The notes under the pieces were generated by a model. That model worked only from the letters and a program-made list of their open reading frames with translations, had not been told where the DNA came from and searched no databases. From CAYWMD01 sp964458575 (lineage in GTDB: Bacteria > Verrucomicrobiota > Verrucomicrobiia > Limisphaerales > JADLHS01): a DNA stretch of 64,000 nucleotides. The stretch is taken from positions 124,001 through 188,000 of the forward strand of contig CAYWMD010000002.1 in assembly GCA_964458575.1 (NCBI GenBank), given 5' to 3'. A program made the translations under genes and the position numbers. Below, in pieces: positions 8,343-16,392 of this stretch. Position 1 is the stretch's first letter; every line of letters begins with the position of its first letter.

Positions 8343-11300
8343 GGGGAGGTAAGTTGGGGCGTGATGCCGGAAGCGTTCCTGCGGTCGGCCGGGTCCGATG
8401 GCTTGAACGCCAGGGGCAGGCGCACGATGAACGTGGTGCCCTTGCCGGTTTCGGTTTCGAAAGTCACGCTGCCGTTGTGCTTCTTCACGATGCTCCCATA
8501 CACAATGGCCAGCCCTTGGCCGGTGCCACGGCCGACATCCTTGGTGGTGAAGAACGGCTCAAATATTTTCGGACGAATGGCTTCGGGAATCCCCGTGCCG
8601 GTGTCGCTCACGCGAATTTCGACGTGATCGCCATCACGCCGGGTGCGGATGGTGATGCGGCCCTTGCCGCCCGGCGGTTCTTTGACCACGTCCGCGATGG
8701 CGTGCGCGGCGTTGATCGTCAGGTTGAGAATGACCTGGTTGAATTCGCCCACGAAGCACGGCACCAGCGGCAATTCCGGGTCCAAATCCAGTTGCATCTC
8801 GGCGACGTATTTCCATTCATTGCGGGCGACGGTCACGGTGGTTTCGATGGCCTGGTTCAAATCCGCCGCGGACATTTCCCGGCCGCCGGGGTGGGAGAAT
8901 TCTTTCATCGCCCGAACGATTTTCGTGACGCGCTCGACGCCTTCGAGGGTTTCCCGGATGGCGGCGGGAATCTGTTCGAGCAGATAATCCAAGTCCTCCG
9001 ACGCGAGCAGTCGGTCTGCCTCGGCCAGTTGTTCCGCGGTGAGCGCGTCGGTCCGGGCGGCTTGCAGCAGCGCCTTGTGGCTTTCGCAGACGCGCACGAG
9101 GCTGGCGAAGGAGTCCCGGAGAAAGCGCGTGTTGTCGCCGACGTATTGGGATGGGGTGTTGATTTCGTGCGCGATGCCGGCCGCCAGTTGGCCGATGGCT
9201 TCCAACTTCTGTGCCTGGCGCAAGTGTACCTCCATCATTCGTCGTTCCTTTTCCGCCTGGCGTTGCGCCGTGAAATCGCGCGTCACGGCGAGCACGTTGC
9301 GCACTTCACCGCTCGCCGAACGCTCCGGTGAAAGACGCGCCTCGAGATTGCGCGGCCCGGCCGGGCTGTTCGCAGTGAACTCGATGGTCTCGGAACGTCC
9401 CGTCTCGAACACCCGGCGAATGGCCGTATTCCATTCTTCCTGGGCGGGCAGGCCAAGTTCAATATTGGTTTTGCCCACGAACCTGGACGGTGGCAGGCCG
9501 ATGGCCCGCGCCAGTGCCGGGTTGCCGTACACGAACCGCAACTCGCGGTCGAAACGGGCAACCGCGTCGGGCACATTGTTGGCCAGCGCCCGAAACGACT
9601 CTTCGCGCGCGCGCATCCGCTCTTCGTCGTTCTTGCGTTGCGTGATGTCACGGGAGACACCGACGAGTCCCGTGATGCGCCCATCCCGGTCCCGGAGCGC
9701 AACCTTGGTGGACGAAACCCAGAGCGTTTCTCCCTTGGCGGAGTGGATTTGTTCCACTGTGTCAATCATCGGTTCGCCGGTGGACAGGACCCGCGACTCG
9801 CCGGTCAGCGTGGTCCCGGCCACACCGGCGGCGATGAAATCGGCGTCCATGCGACCGATGGCCTGTAGTGGATTGTATAAACCCAGCAGGCGGGCCTGCG
9901 CAGTGTTGACCCGGGTGAAGCGAGACCGCGTGTCCTTGAAGCAGATGTAATCGGGCAGGTTGTCGAGGAGGGCCTGCAACAGGTCGCGTTCGCGGGCCAA
10001 AGCCTGCTCGAATTCCTTCCGCTCGGAGATGTTCCGCTTGACCGCGATGAAATGCTTGAGCTCGCCGTTGCCGTCGCGCACGGGCGTGATCGTCATTTCT
10101 TCGTGGTAAACGGTGCCGTCCTTGCGCCGGTTGATGAGTTCGCCCTGCCAGACCCGGCCGGCCAGAACCGTTTGCCAGATGTTCGCGTAAAACTCCCGGG
10201 TGTGCGCGCCGGATTTGAGGACGGCTGGCGTCCCGCCGATGGCCTCGCTGGCCTGGTAGCCGGTGAGCTGGGTGAAAGCCGGGTTGACCCACAGGATTTT
10301 TCCCCGGCGGTCGGTGATCACAATTCCGTTGGCTGCGGCTTCCAGCGCGGAGGTTTGCAGGTGCAGCGCCTCCTCGCTTTGCTTCCGAACGATGCCGAGC
10401 GCGATGGCGTCAGCCGCCGACGATAGTTTGGAGAGAATGGCCTCGGGAAGCTGGTGTCGGGCGAACATCGCCATCACGCCTACCAGCTTGTCCGCCACGA
10501 TCAGCGGGTAACCGGCGAACGCGACCATGCCTTCGCGTTGGGCCCATTCCTGGTCGCCCACCCGGGGATCGCCGATGACCTGATTGGTCAGGTGCGGCTT
10601 CCGCTCCTGGGCGATGAGCCCGATTTTGAACTGGCCCATCCGCACCCGCCCGTGCGGGCCGTCCAAGTGCGTGTAGATCCCGGCGCTGGCCCGCAATTCG
10701 AGGACATTTTCGGCCGGGTTGAGAATCCAAATTCGCGCGAACGCCACGTCGAGCCGTCGGACCAGATGCCGGGCGCATTCGTCAAGGATGGCTTCCAGTG
10801 AATTCTGGCGGGTGAGCGATATGCCAATATCGGCATCCAGAGCGGCCAGTTGGAGTTGCTGCGCCAGCGCTTCCTCGGCCTGTTTGCGATCCGTGATGTC
10901 GCGCGCGACGATGGACAGGAAGCCGTGCGTTCCCGACGGCAGGCGGTGCGCCAGGATTTGTTTGGATACCGGCACCTGGCATCCACCCCGCGCGACAAAC
11001 GCGCAGGCCCCCACCCACATCCCTTGCTGCCTGGCTTGGGCGATTTGGTCGGCGATTGGGACGCCACCGTTCTGTGTGGCGTGGAAGTCTTCAAGCCGGG
11101 TCTGGGAAATATCCTCCGCTTCCTTGAGGTTTAACATCCGCCGGCCCGCGCGGTTCAAATAAAGCAAGCGACCGTTTTCGCTGTCCACGATGGCCACGAG
11201 GTCTTGCGTGGCGGAGAGGATCTCCAGCAGGCGGCCTTCGTTTTCCCGGGCGAGTCGTTTGACGGCGCGCACGCGCTCCAGGCGCGCGCCTACCGTGGCG

Positions 11301-11647
11301 AGCAAGGTTGCGGTGTCGAACGGCTTGGGCAGATAGTCGTCCGCCCCGTGTTCCATGCTGTAGCGGGCCCCGCGCGGCTGCAAGCCACCGGTCATCAGCA
11401 CGACCGGGATGGCCGAGGTTGGCGGTTGCGAACGCAGGCCCGCAAGCACGGCGAAACCGTCCATGCCGTTCATGTTCACGTCGCACAGCACGAGGTCGGG
11501 CAACTTGGCCCGGGCCATTTCAACGGCGCTTTGACCGTCCGCGGCTTCGAGCACATCGTACTTTCGCCTGCGCAAAGTGGTGGCGATGGAACGGCGAAAC
11601 GAATTGTCGTCGTCCACGATCAGGATGCTCTCGATATCGTCACTCAT
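8339..11647 (-). CDS. Multi-sensor hybrid histidine kinase (REC-PAS-GAF-PAS-PAS-PAS-HisKA-HATPase)
   Basis: 1102 residues. Order: receiver (about 1-125, phospho-acceptor Asp56 in VLCDVNMNGMDG), PAS (about 140-260), GAF (about 270-415), three PAS domains starting near 440, 560 and 680, a HisKA H-box (AAGIAHEINTPSQYV, near 827), then HATPase (FNQVILNLTINAAHAI, DTGTGIPEAI, GTGQGLAIVYG) to the end. No membrane segment is evident, so it should sense cytoplasmic signals. The receiver is N-terminal, so it may itself be controlled by another kinase. It is the first gene of a three-gene operon with two response regulators. A sigma-28-like site (11687-11713, minus strand) lies upstream. Confidence 0.92.
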   Translation of the reverse strand: MSDDIESILIVDDDNSFRRSIATTLRRRKYDVLEAADGQSAVEMARAKLPDLVLCDVNMNGMDGFAVLAGLRSQPPTSAIPVVLMTGGLQPRGARYSMEHGADDYLPKPFDTATLLATVGARLERVRAVKRLARENEGRLLEILSATQDLVAIVDSENGRLLYLNRAGRRMLNLKEAEDISQTRLEDFHATQNGGVPIADQIAQARQQGMWVGACAFVARGGCQVPVSKQILAHRLPSGTHGFLSIVARDITDRKQAEEALAQQLQLAALDADIGISLTRQNSLEAILDECARHLVRRLDVAFARIWILNPAENVLELRASAGIYTHLDGPHGRVRMGQFKIGLIAQERKPHLTNQVIGDPRVGDQEWAQREGMVAFAGYPLIVADKLVGVMAMFARHQLPEAILSKLSSAADAIALGIVRKQSEEALHLQTSALEAAANGIVITDRRGKILWVNPAFTQLTGYQASEAIGGTPAVLKSGAHTREFYANIWQTVLAGRVWQGELINRRKDGTVYHEEMTITPVRDGNGELKHFIAVKRNISERKEFEQALARERDLLQALLDNLPDYICFKDTRSRFTRVNTAQARLLGLYNPLQAIGRMDADFIAAGVAGTTLTGESRVLSTGEPMIDTVEQIHSAKGETLWVSSTKVALRDRDGRITGLVGVSRDITQRKNDEERMRAREESFRALANNVPDAVARFDRELRFVYGNPALARAIGLPPSRFVGKTNIELGLPAQEEWNTAIRRVFETGRSETIEFTANSPAGPRNLEARLSPERSASGEVRNVLAVTRDFTAQRQAEKERRMMEVHLRQAQKLEAIGQLAAGIAHEINTPSQYVGDNTRFLRDSFASLVRVCESHKALLQAARTDALTAEQLAEADRLLASEDLDYLLEQIPAAIRETLEGVERVTKIVRAMKEFSHPGGREMSAADLNQAIETTVTVARNEWKYVAEMQLDLDPELPLVPCFVGEFNQVILNLTINAAHAIADVVKEPPGGKGRITIRTRRDGDHVEIRVSDTGTGIPEAIRPKIFEPFFTTKDVGRGTGQGLAIVYGSIVKKHNGSVTFETETGKGTTFIVRLPLAFKPSDPADRRNASGITPQLTSP

Positions 11648-11686
11648 GCACCAGCCTGCGGGAACTTGGCGGGGTATCCCGACTTG

Positions 11687-11713
11687 GTATCGGCGGAAGC
11701 AGTCCGTGACTGA
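11687..11713 (-). promoter_or_regulatory. Candidate sigma-28 (FliA-type) promoter of the hybrid-kinase operon
   Basis: Read on the minus strand, TCAG (11713-11710), 15 bases, then GCCGATAC (11694-11687). Against TAAA-N15-GCCGATAA this is 7 of 8 in the -10 and 2 of 4 in the -35, with exact spacing. It is weaker than the sites at 11764 and 13725 but in the right place, 40 bases upstream of the kinase ATG. Confidence 0.35.
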
Positions 11714-11763
11714 AGGGGATTCGGAACGGATTTAAGTTCTGGCGGCTGGTTTCGATTCTTTCG

Positions 11764-11790
11764 TCAACCCGTGGCGGCGGATGCCGATAA
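11764..11790 (+). promoter_or_regulatory. Candidate sigma-28 (FliA-type) promoter of HDOD gene
   Basis: TCAA (11764-11767), 15 bases, then a perfect GCCGATAA -10 (11783-11790). The spacing equals that of enterobacterial FliA promoters. It lies 80 bases upstream of the ATG of the HDOD gene at 11871, and fliA is encoded in the same window. Confidence 0.55.
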
Positions 11791-11870
11791 AGAAATGGTG
11801 GGCCGCGCCCTTGCGGGGTTTGGGGCCGATTTGACGGTCACGGGTCGGCGCGCGATGCCCTTGGATACGA

Positions 11871-12731
11871 ATGGTTATGGCAATGAACGCTCAGGAATAC
11901 GTGGCCAAAGTCAGAAATCTCCCGCCGGTCTCGGAAACCGCTCTCAAGCTGGCGAATCTTCTGCACGAACCGGCCATCAGCAACGACGACGTCGTCCAAC
12001 TCCTCAAACGCGACAATGTGCTCACCGCAAAAATGTTGCGGGCCTGCAACTCGTCGTACTTCGGACTGGATGAACCGGTGTATTCCGTGGATCAGGCCGT
12101 TTTAATCCTCGGCCATCAGCAAACCCTGCACATCGTGTTGACGCTCGCTTTTGGCGGGGCGCTCGTGGTGCCCATGCCGGCCTACGCCGCGGATACGACC
12201 GAACTGTGGTCGCACTCGATCGCATCAGCGGGTGCGGCTGAAATCATCGCGCAGGAGGAAACGGGTGTGGAGACGGACGTGACCATCGCGTTCACCGTGG
12301 GGTTGCTGCACGACATCGGCAAGTTGGTGCTCGATCAGGCTTTGAACGCCGAGGTCTATGCGCAAATCCAAGAACGGATCGCCGGCGGCGAGACGCGGGC
12401 CCGGGCCGAGCGGGCAATCCTGGCAACGGACCACGCGGAGGTCGGCGCCGCACTGCTGCGCAGTTGGCGTTTGCCCAACGTGATTGTGGAGGCGGTGGGC
12501 AACCACCATCGTCCCACGATCCATCCCCGACCGGAGCTTTCGGCCATCGCATATCTCGCCAACTGGATGGCGCATGCGGCCGACGCGTCACATGCGGCAG
12601 GAGGCCATGGATCCGCGCTGGATGCCTCCGTATCGAATGCCCTCGGCCTTGGCAAAGCCCGACTCGAAGAACTGGTCGCTTCCGTCCGCGAATCCGGCAG
12701 TGAAATTGAAGCGCTGGTTGCGGGAGACTGA
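11871..12731 (+). CDS. Stand-alone HDOD domain protein
   Basis: 286 residues; ATGs at 11871, 11877 and 11883 are all possible starts and change at most four residues. An HDOD domain fills most of the protein: NLPPVSETALKLANLL, DDVVQLLKRDNVLTAKMLRACNSSYFG, the HD-like LLHDIGKLVLDQ and the AVGNHHRP block. No receiver or catalytic domain is attached. HDOD proteins act in signalling, often near chemotaxis or two-component genes, by an incompletely known mechanism. It is transcribed divergently from the kinase operon and converges with the next HDOD gene (51 bases between the stops). The upstream sigma-28-like promoter suggests coexpression with late flagellar genes (inference). Confidence 0.88.
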   Translation: MVMAMNAQEYVAKVRNLPPVSETALKLANLLHEPAISNDDVVQLLKRDNVLTAKMLRACNSSYFGLDEPVYSVDQAVLILGHQQTLHIVLTLAFGGALVVPMPAYAADTTELWSHSIASAGAAEIIAQEETGVETDVTIAFTVGLLHDIGKLVLDQALNAEVYAQIQERIAGGETRARAERAILATDHAEVGAALLRSWRLPNVIVEAVGNHHRPTIHPRPELSAIAYLANWMAHAADASHAAGGHGSALDASVSNALGLGKARLEELVASVRESGSEIEALVAGD

Positions 12732-12782
12732 ACGTTGGACCGGTTTCAGGCGCGCAGCGTCAGTTCCGCCCGGCATTGTGGC

Positions 12783-13694
12783 TTAAACCAGCCCCTCGAG
12801 CACGTGCGGCAGGCGTTCTACACTGCGATGCAATGCGGCGTGGGCGATGGTGAGTTCAGATTCGCGCGCCTGGGGAAAGAGCACATTCCAGCCGGATGCC
12901 GCGAGACATTGCTCGCGGGAGATTTCCCGGTAATTGCCGCTGAAACCGATGTGTTCGGCCCGCAGGAGCAGGTCCGCGATCTGGACCGACGCGATGATTT
13001 GGGAGTAGTCGGTCGCCTGCTCCGGCGTGTGATGATAGCGTGCGCTTTGGACCATCAGGTCGGGAAGATGGTGTCGTTCCAGATACTGCGCGCCCAGTTC
13101 GCAATGATCCATGCCCAGCACTTCATTCTCGATTTCCGGCAAATCCCGCGTGCCTTCCGTGGCTTGACGATGGATTTCGCTGAAGTGGTCGGGGAACGAC
13201 CAGGCCATGACGATCTTGCCTACGTCATGCACGAGGCCGGCGACGTAATCCGATTCGTCATTTGCCACCTGGACGGTGTTCAACACTTCGCGGGTGAGGA
13301 TGGCTGTGCCGATGGAGTGCTGCCAGAATTCGCGCCACGGAAAGGCGCACTGCTGGGTGAGTCTTTGAAAATCCTCGATGATGGGGGTGACCATCGTGAG
13401 CTGCCGGATCTGGCGGATGCCTAGGTAGAAAACCGCCTCTTCGATGCTGTTGACCGGGGTGGAAAGGCCGTAATAAACGGAGTTCACCAGGCGCAGCAGC
13501 CGCGCGGTCAGGCTGGGGTCGCGACCGATGATTTCGGAAATCTGACTGGAGTATCGCTGTTCAGCGAGCAACAAACCTTGCAACGCCTTGTTGATGCTGC
13601 CCAACGAGGGCAGGGAGGGACAATTCATGAGTTGCGCCTGGATTGATTGGGAATCCAGCCGTCTTACCCTGGCGCTCGCCATAGCCGGTGTCAT
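12783..13694 (-). CDS. Stand-alone HDOD domain protein
   Basis: 303 residues. HDOD blocks are clear: NCPSLPSLGSINKALQGLL, IIGRDPSLTARLLRLVNSVYYG, SIEEAVFYLGIRQIRQL, AGLVHDVGKIVMAWSFP and SARYHHTPEQA. The HD pair and the downstream YHH are kept, as in many HDOD proteins. It is a paralogue of the gene at 11871 and of the HDOD half of the 7122-8342 regulator, making three HDOD domains within 7 kb. A sigma-28-like site (13725-13751, minus strand) starts 31 bases upstream of the ATG. Function beyond motility-linked signalling is not known. Confidence 0.88.
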   Translation of the reverse strand: MTPAMASARVRRLDSQSIQAQLMNCPSLPSLGSINKALQGLLLAEQRYSSQISEIIGRDPSLTARLLRLVNSVYYGLSTPVNSIEEAVFYLGIRQIRQLTMVTPIIEDFQRLTQQCAFPWREFWQHSIGTAILTREVLNTVQVANDESDYVAGLVHDVGKIVMAWSFPDHFSEIHRQATEGTRDLPEIENEVLGMDHCELGAQYLERHHLPDLMVQSARYHHTPEQATDYSQIIASVQIADLLLRAEHIGFSGNYREISREQCLAASGWNVLFPQARESELTIAHAALHRSVERLPHVLEGLV

Positions 13695-13724
13695 AAATCT
13701 GTCGTCGAGCGAATGTTTGGTTTT

Positions 13725-13751
13725 TTATCGGACGCTGACGCGAGAACTTGA
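13725..13751 (-). promoter_or_regulatory. Candidate sigma-28 (FliA-type) promoter of HDOD gene
   Basis: On the minus strand, TCAAGTTC begins at 13751; after TCAA come 15 bases, then TCCGATAA (13732-13725). That is 7 of 8 in the -10, and TCAAGTTC matches 6 of 8 of TAAAGTTT. The TCAA-N15-xCCGATAA layout is the same as at 11764, before the paralogous HDOD gene. Confidence 0.5.
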
Positions 13752-13916
13752 GCGCGCCCTCGGGATCGTCCGGCGCACCGGCCCTGACGGGCTCGTTCCC
13801 GAACCCCGCCGGCCGGACTTTGGCTGAAATTCTTTTTCTCAAGTCAACCCGGCTTCCTGCCGATGTAACCGTGAAGCATTGTTGCTTTGGCCGAGAACCG
13901 CGAATGAGTCAGTCGC

Positions 13917-14486
13917 ATGGGCATACGATTGCCGATCAACCTCAAGCTGGCCGGGATGTGGCTCGCCGCCATTTCCGGGTTGGTGTGCGTACGGCTGGCG
14001 GCCGCTAGTGAGCCTTATCTCGCCGTGGTTGGCCCCGCGCCGCTCCGCTTCGAGCCGGTGCGATCACCAGCCTGGACCGAACTTCCGGCCGTGCCGCCCC
14101 TGATGGCGCCGGTGGCCAAACCAGCCGAGCCACCCGATCTCGGGTCCAGTGCTGTGGTATCGAATCCGCCAGTCAGTTCCGCAACCGCGGTGATGCCAAC
14201 CGATGAAGCCAACGAAGCCGATGATGCAATGAACGAAACCAATGAAACGATCGTTGCCACGAGCGCAGCGCAGCCAGCCGAAGGTGAGCCACCCACCGCT
14301 CCGCGACCCGCGATGAGCGGTGACAGCCAACTTGTCACCCCGCAAATGCTGACGGACTTCTTCAAACCCGTGGTGGGCCGGAGAACCGGCAGGAACTCGG
14401 AGGTTTTTGTGCCTGCCGACATTGATTTCAGCCCGCCCGTGCCCGGTCCGTCGCCGTCGAGCCGGGCCACCTACAAATCACCATGA
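13917..14486 (+). CDS. Exported Pro/Ala-rich protein of unknown function
   Basis: 189 residues. Residues about 8-30 (NLKLAGMWLAAISGLVCVRLAAAS) form a signal peptide with an AAAS-like cleavage region. The rest is rich in Pro, Ala, Glu and Thr with no recognised domain; the C-terminal part (VTPQMLTDFFKPVVG...) looks more ordered. Its stop overlaps the start of the next gene (ATGATG at 14483), so it is translationally coupled to the TPR protein and sits at the head of an operon ending in the sigma-54 activator. It could help envelope placement of the flagellum, but that is only context. A weak sigma-28-like site (TCAA-N16-GCCGATGT, 13839-13866) lies upstream. Confidence 0.7.
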   Translation: MGIRLPINLKLAGMWLAAISGLVCVRLAAASEPYLAVVGPAPLRFEPVRSPAWTELPAVPPLMAPVAKPAEPPDLGSSAVVSNPPVSSATAVMPTDEANEADDAMNETNETIVATSAAQPAEGEPPTAPRPAMSGDSQLVTPQMLTDFFKPVVGRRTGRNSEVFVPADIDFSPPVPGPSPSSRATYKSP

Positions 14487-15967
14487 TGGTTACTCACACG
14501 AGCAGGAAACGAGTTGCCTGGGTTCGATGCGGCCCGGTGCAGGTGTTCATCGGCCTTGTGGCCGCAGCCTTCGTGAGCATGGGGGCCGATGACGCTCCCG
14601 CTCCAACAGCCACAACCGGAACGAATGCGACCGTCCCGTTGGTCATGAGCGCCTCACCGCCGGCCTTGCGCGATCAGGCGTCCCCGGTGGTGCCAACGCC
14701 CGTGACAACCAACGCTGCGGCTACAAATCTTACCTTCGGGTTGTCGCCGACCAACCAGCCTGAAGCCGGGCGCGCCACCACCGCGCGGATGCGGTTGGAG
14801 GAGCCGATCGTGGTGGCGGACCCCAATCCGACCAATTCCGCCGTGCTCAAAGCCATGCTCGATAAACTGACTGCCGCCCGCACACTGCGCCGGCAGCATC
14901 TCTCGAAGCAGGCCGCGCCCTTGCTGGTTTCCCTGCTCGACGACGCATCGCCCAATTCCATCAAGCAATCCGCCCTGCTGGAACTAGCCCTGGCGGCCCA
15001 GGACGAGAACGATTTGTCAAAGGCCCAGCAGATTTTTGCGCAGTTTCTCAATCGCTGGCCGGATGACCCGCGCGTGCCGGAAATTCTGCTGTCGCAGGGC
15101 CGGCTGTTCCGGCAAATGGGACTGAGCAATCTGGCGCTCGCCAAGTTCTACAGCGTGATGACCACCGCGCTCGCGCTCAAAAACGATCAACTGGAATACT
15201 ACCAGTTGCTGGTGTCCGAGGCACAGAGTGACATTGCCGAAACGCATTACCTCGCCGGCAAATACACGGAAGCGGCGGATTTTTATGCGCGCCTCCTCAA
15301 ACACGAAAACTCCGGATTGAATCGTCCGTTGACGCAGTTCCGCCTGATGCGTTCGCTGTACAGCGTCGAGCGGTATGATCAGGCGGCCGTGCAGGCACGG
15401 GATTTCCTGACGCGTTACCCGGACGCGCCGGAACAGCCGGAAGTGCGATTTCTCCTGGCGCTGTCCCTGAAGCACCTCGGCCGGAACAGTGATTCGTTGC
15501 AGGAGGTCCTCACGCTCTTGCGGGAACAAAAGGCCCGGACCCAGGAACAACCGGAAGTCTGGACCTACTGGCAACAACGGACCGGCAACGAGATCGCGAA
15601 TCAACTTTATCGCGAAGGCGATTACCTCCGCGCGCTGGATGTTTATCTCAACCTCGCCGATCTCGACACGACGCCGGCGTGGAAGGTGCCGGTGGACTAT
15701 CAGATCGGCCTGACCTACGAACGACTGCTTCAGCCCGAGAACGCCATGCAAACCTACGCCCGCATTCTGTCGCGCGAGCCAGAGGTCGGCACCAACATGA
15801 CACCCGTTCTGAAGGCCGTTTTCGACATGACCCGCTGGCGAACCAATTTCATCCATTGGCAAAACCGCGCCGAGTCCTTCCAGCATAGCCTCGTGCGACC
15901 GGCTGTTCCGGTGGAAAAGCCCGCCGTGCTGGCGGGCTCACCCCCAGCCACTCCGCCCACCCCATGA
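14483..15967 (+). CDS. TPR-repeat protein, probably periplasmic
   Basis: 494 residues. An N-terminal hydrophobic segment (VQVFIGLVAAAFVSMGADDA) fits a signal sequence, then a Thr/Ala/Pro-rich linker to about residue 120. The remaining 340 residues are helical repeats of TPR type: LSKAQQIFAQFLNRWPDDPRV, GKYTEAADFYARLL, ERYDQAAVQARDFLTRYPDAPE and GDYLRALDVYLNLADLD. Tetratricopeptide proteins scaffold protein complexes. It overlaps both neighbours by four bases (14483-14486 and 15964-15967), so all three are translated as a unit. The place before an NtrC-type regulator and flgB suggests a flagellum-related scaffold, which is inference. Confidence 0.8.
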   Translation: MMVTHTSRKRVAWVRCGPVQVFIGLVAAAFVSMGADDAPAPTATTGTNATVPLVMSASPPALRDQASPVVPTPVTTNAAATNLTFGLSPTNQPEAGRATTARMRLEEPIVVADPNPTNSAVLKAMLDKLTAARTLRRQHLSKQAAPLLVSLLDDASPNSIKQSALLELALAAQDENDLSKAQQIFAQFLNRWPDDPRVPEILLSQGRLFRQMGLSNLALAKFYSVMTTALALKNDQLEYYQLLVSEAQSDIAETHYLAGKYTEAADFYARLLKHENSGLNRPLTQFRLMRSLYSVERYDQAAVQARDFLTRYPDAPEQPEVRFLLALSLKHLGRNSDSLQEVLTLLREQKARTQEQPEVWTYWQQRTGNEIANQLYREGDYLRALDVYLNLADLDTTPAWKVPVDYQIGLTYERLLQPENAMQTYARILSREPEVGTNMTPVLKAVFDMTRWRTNFIHWQNRAESFQHSLVRPAVPVEKPAVLAGSPPATPPTP

Positions 15968-16383
15968 ACCCCGCCCCCCGGCCGGACTCCGAACTCATCC
16001 GCGATCTGGGAAACTATCATTCCCTGTGCGAAGCGGCGTTGGAACTGGTCACCCGCGAAAACCAGGTGCTGGCCGGGGCGGGGGAATACCCGGCTTCGGA
16101 TTTTGACCGGTTGAGAAAGGACTTGCTTCCCCGGCTTGAAACAGCGTTCACTATGCTCCGTGGATGGCGCCAATGTGGCTCGGCGCCGCCCACCGTTGCT
16201 TCAGAAGCGAAGTCATTGGTTCAAGCCATACAATGTTTGATGATGCGAATCCTTTTGCTCGACCGGGAAAACCAGCAGGCGCTGCTCCGGCGCGGGCTGG
16301 TGCCCGCGAGTCATTTGTCCCTCACGACCGGGCGGCGGCAGGATTTCGTCTCCCGCTTGTATCGGCGACATTCCGTTGCCTGA
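15964..16383 (+). CDS. Small helical protein, possibly FlgN-like
   Basis: 139 residues. Predicted to be nearly all helix: NYHSLCEAALELVTRENQVL, then LRKDLLPRLETAFTMLRGW, then LVQAIQCLMMRILLLDRENQQALLR. The length, the helix pattern and the N-Q-containing last helix recall FlgN-type chaperones. The similarity is low, and a better FlgN candidate stands after flgJ at 44728, so no symbol is given. It starts within the stop of the TPR gene (ATGA) and ends 9 bases before the NtrC-type regulator. Confidence 0.7.
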   Translation: MNPAPRPDSELIRDLGNYHSLCEAALELVTRENQVLAGAGEYPASDFDRLRKDLLPRLETAFTMLRGWRQCGSAPPTVASEAKSLVQAIQCLMMRILLLDRENQQALLRRGLVPASHLSLTTGRRQDFVSRLYRRHSVA

Positions 16384-16392
16384 GAAATCTCC

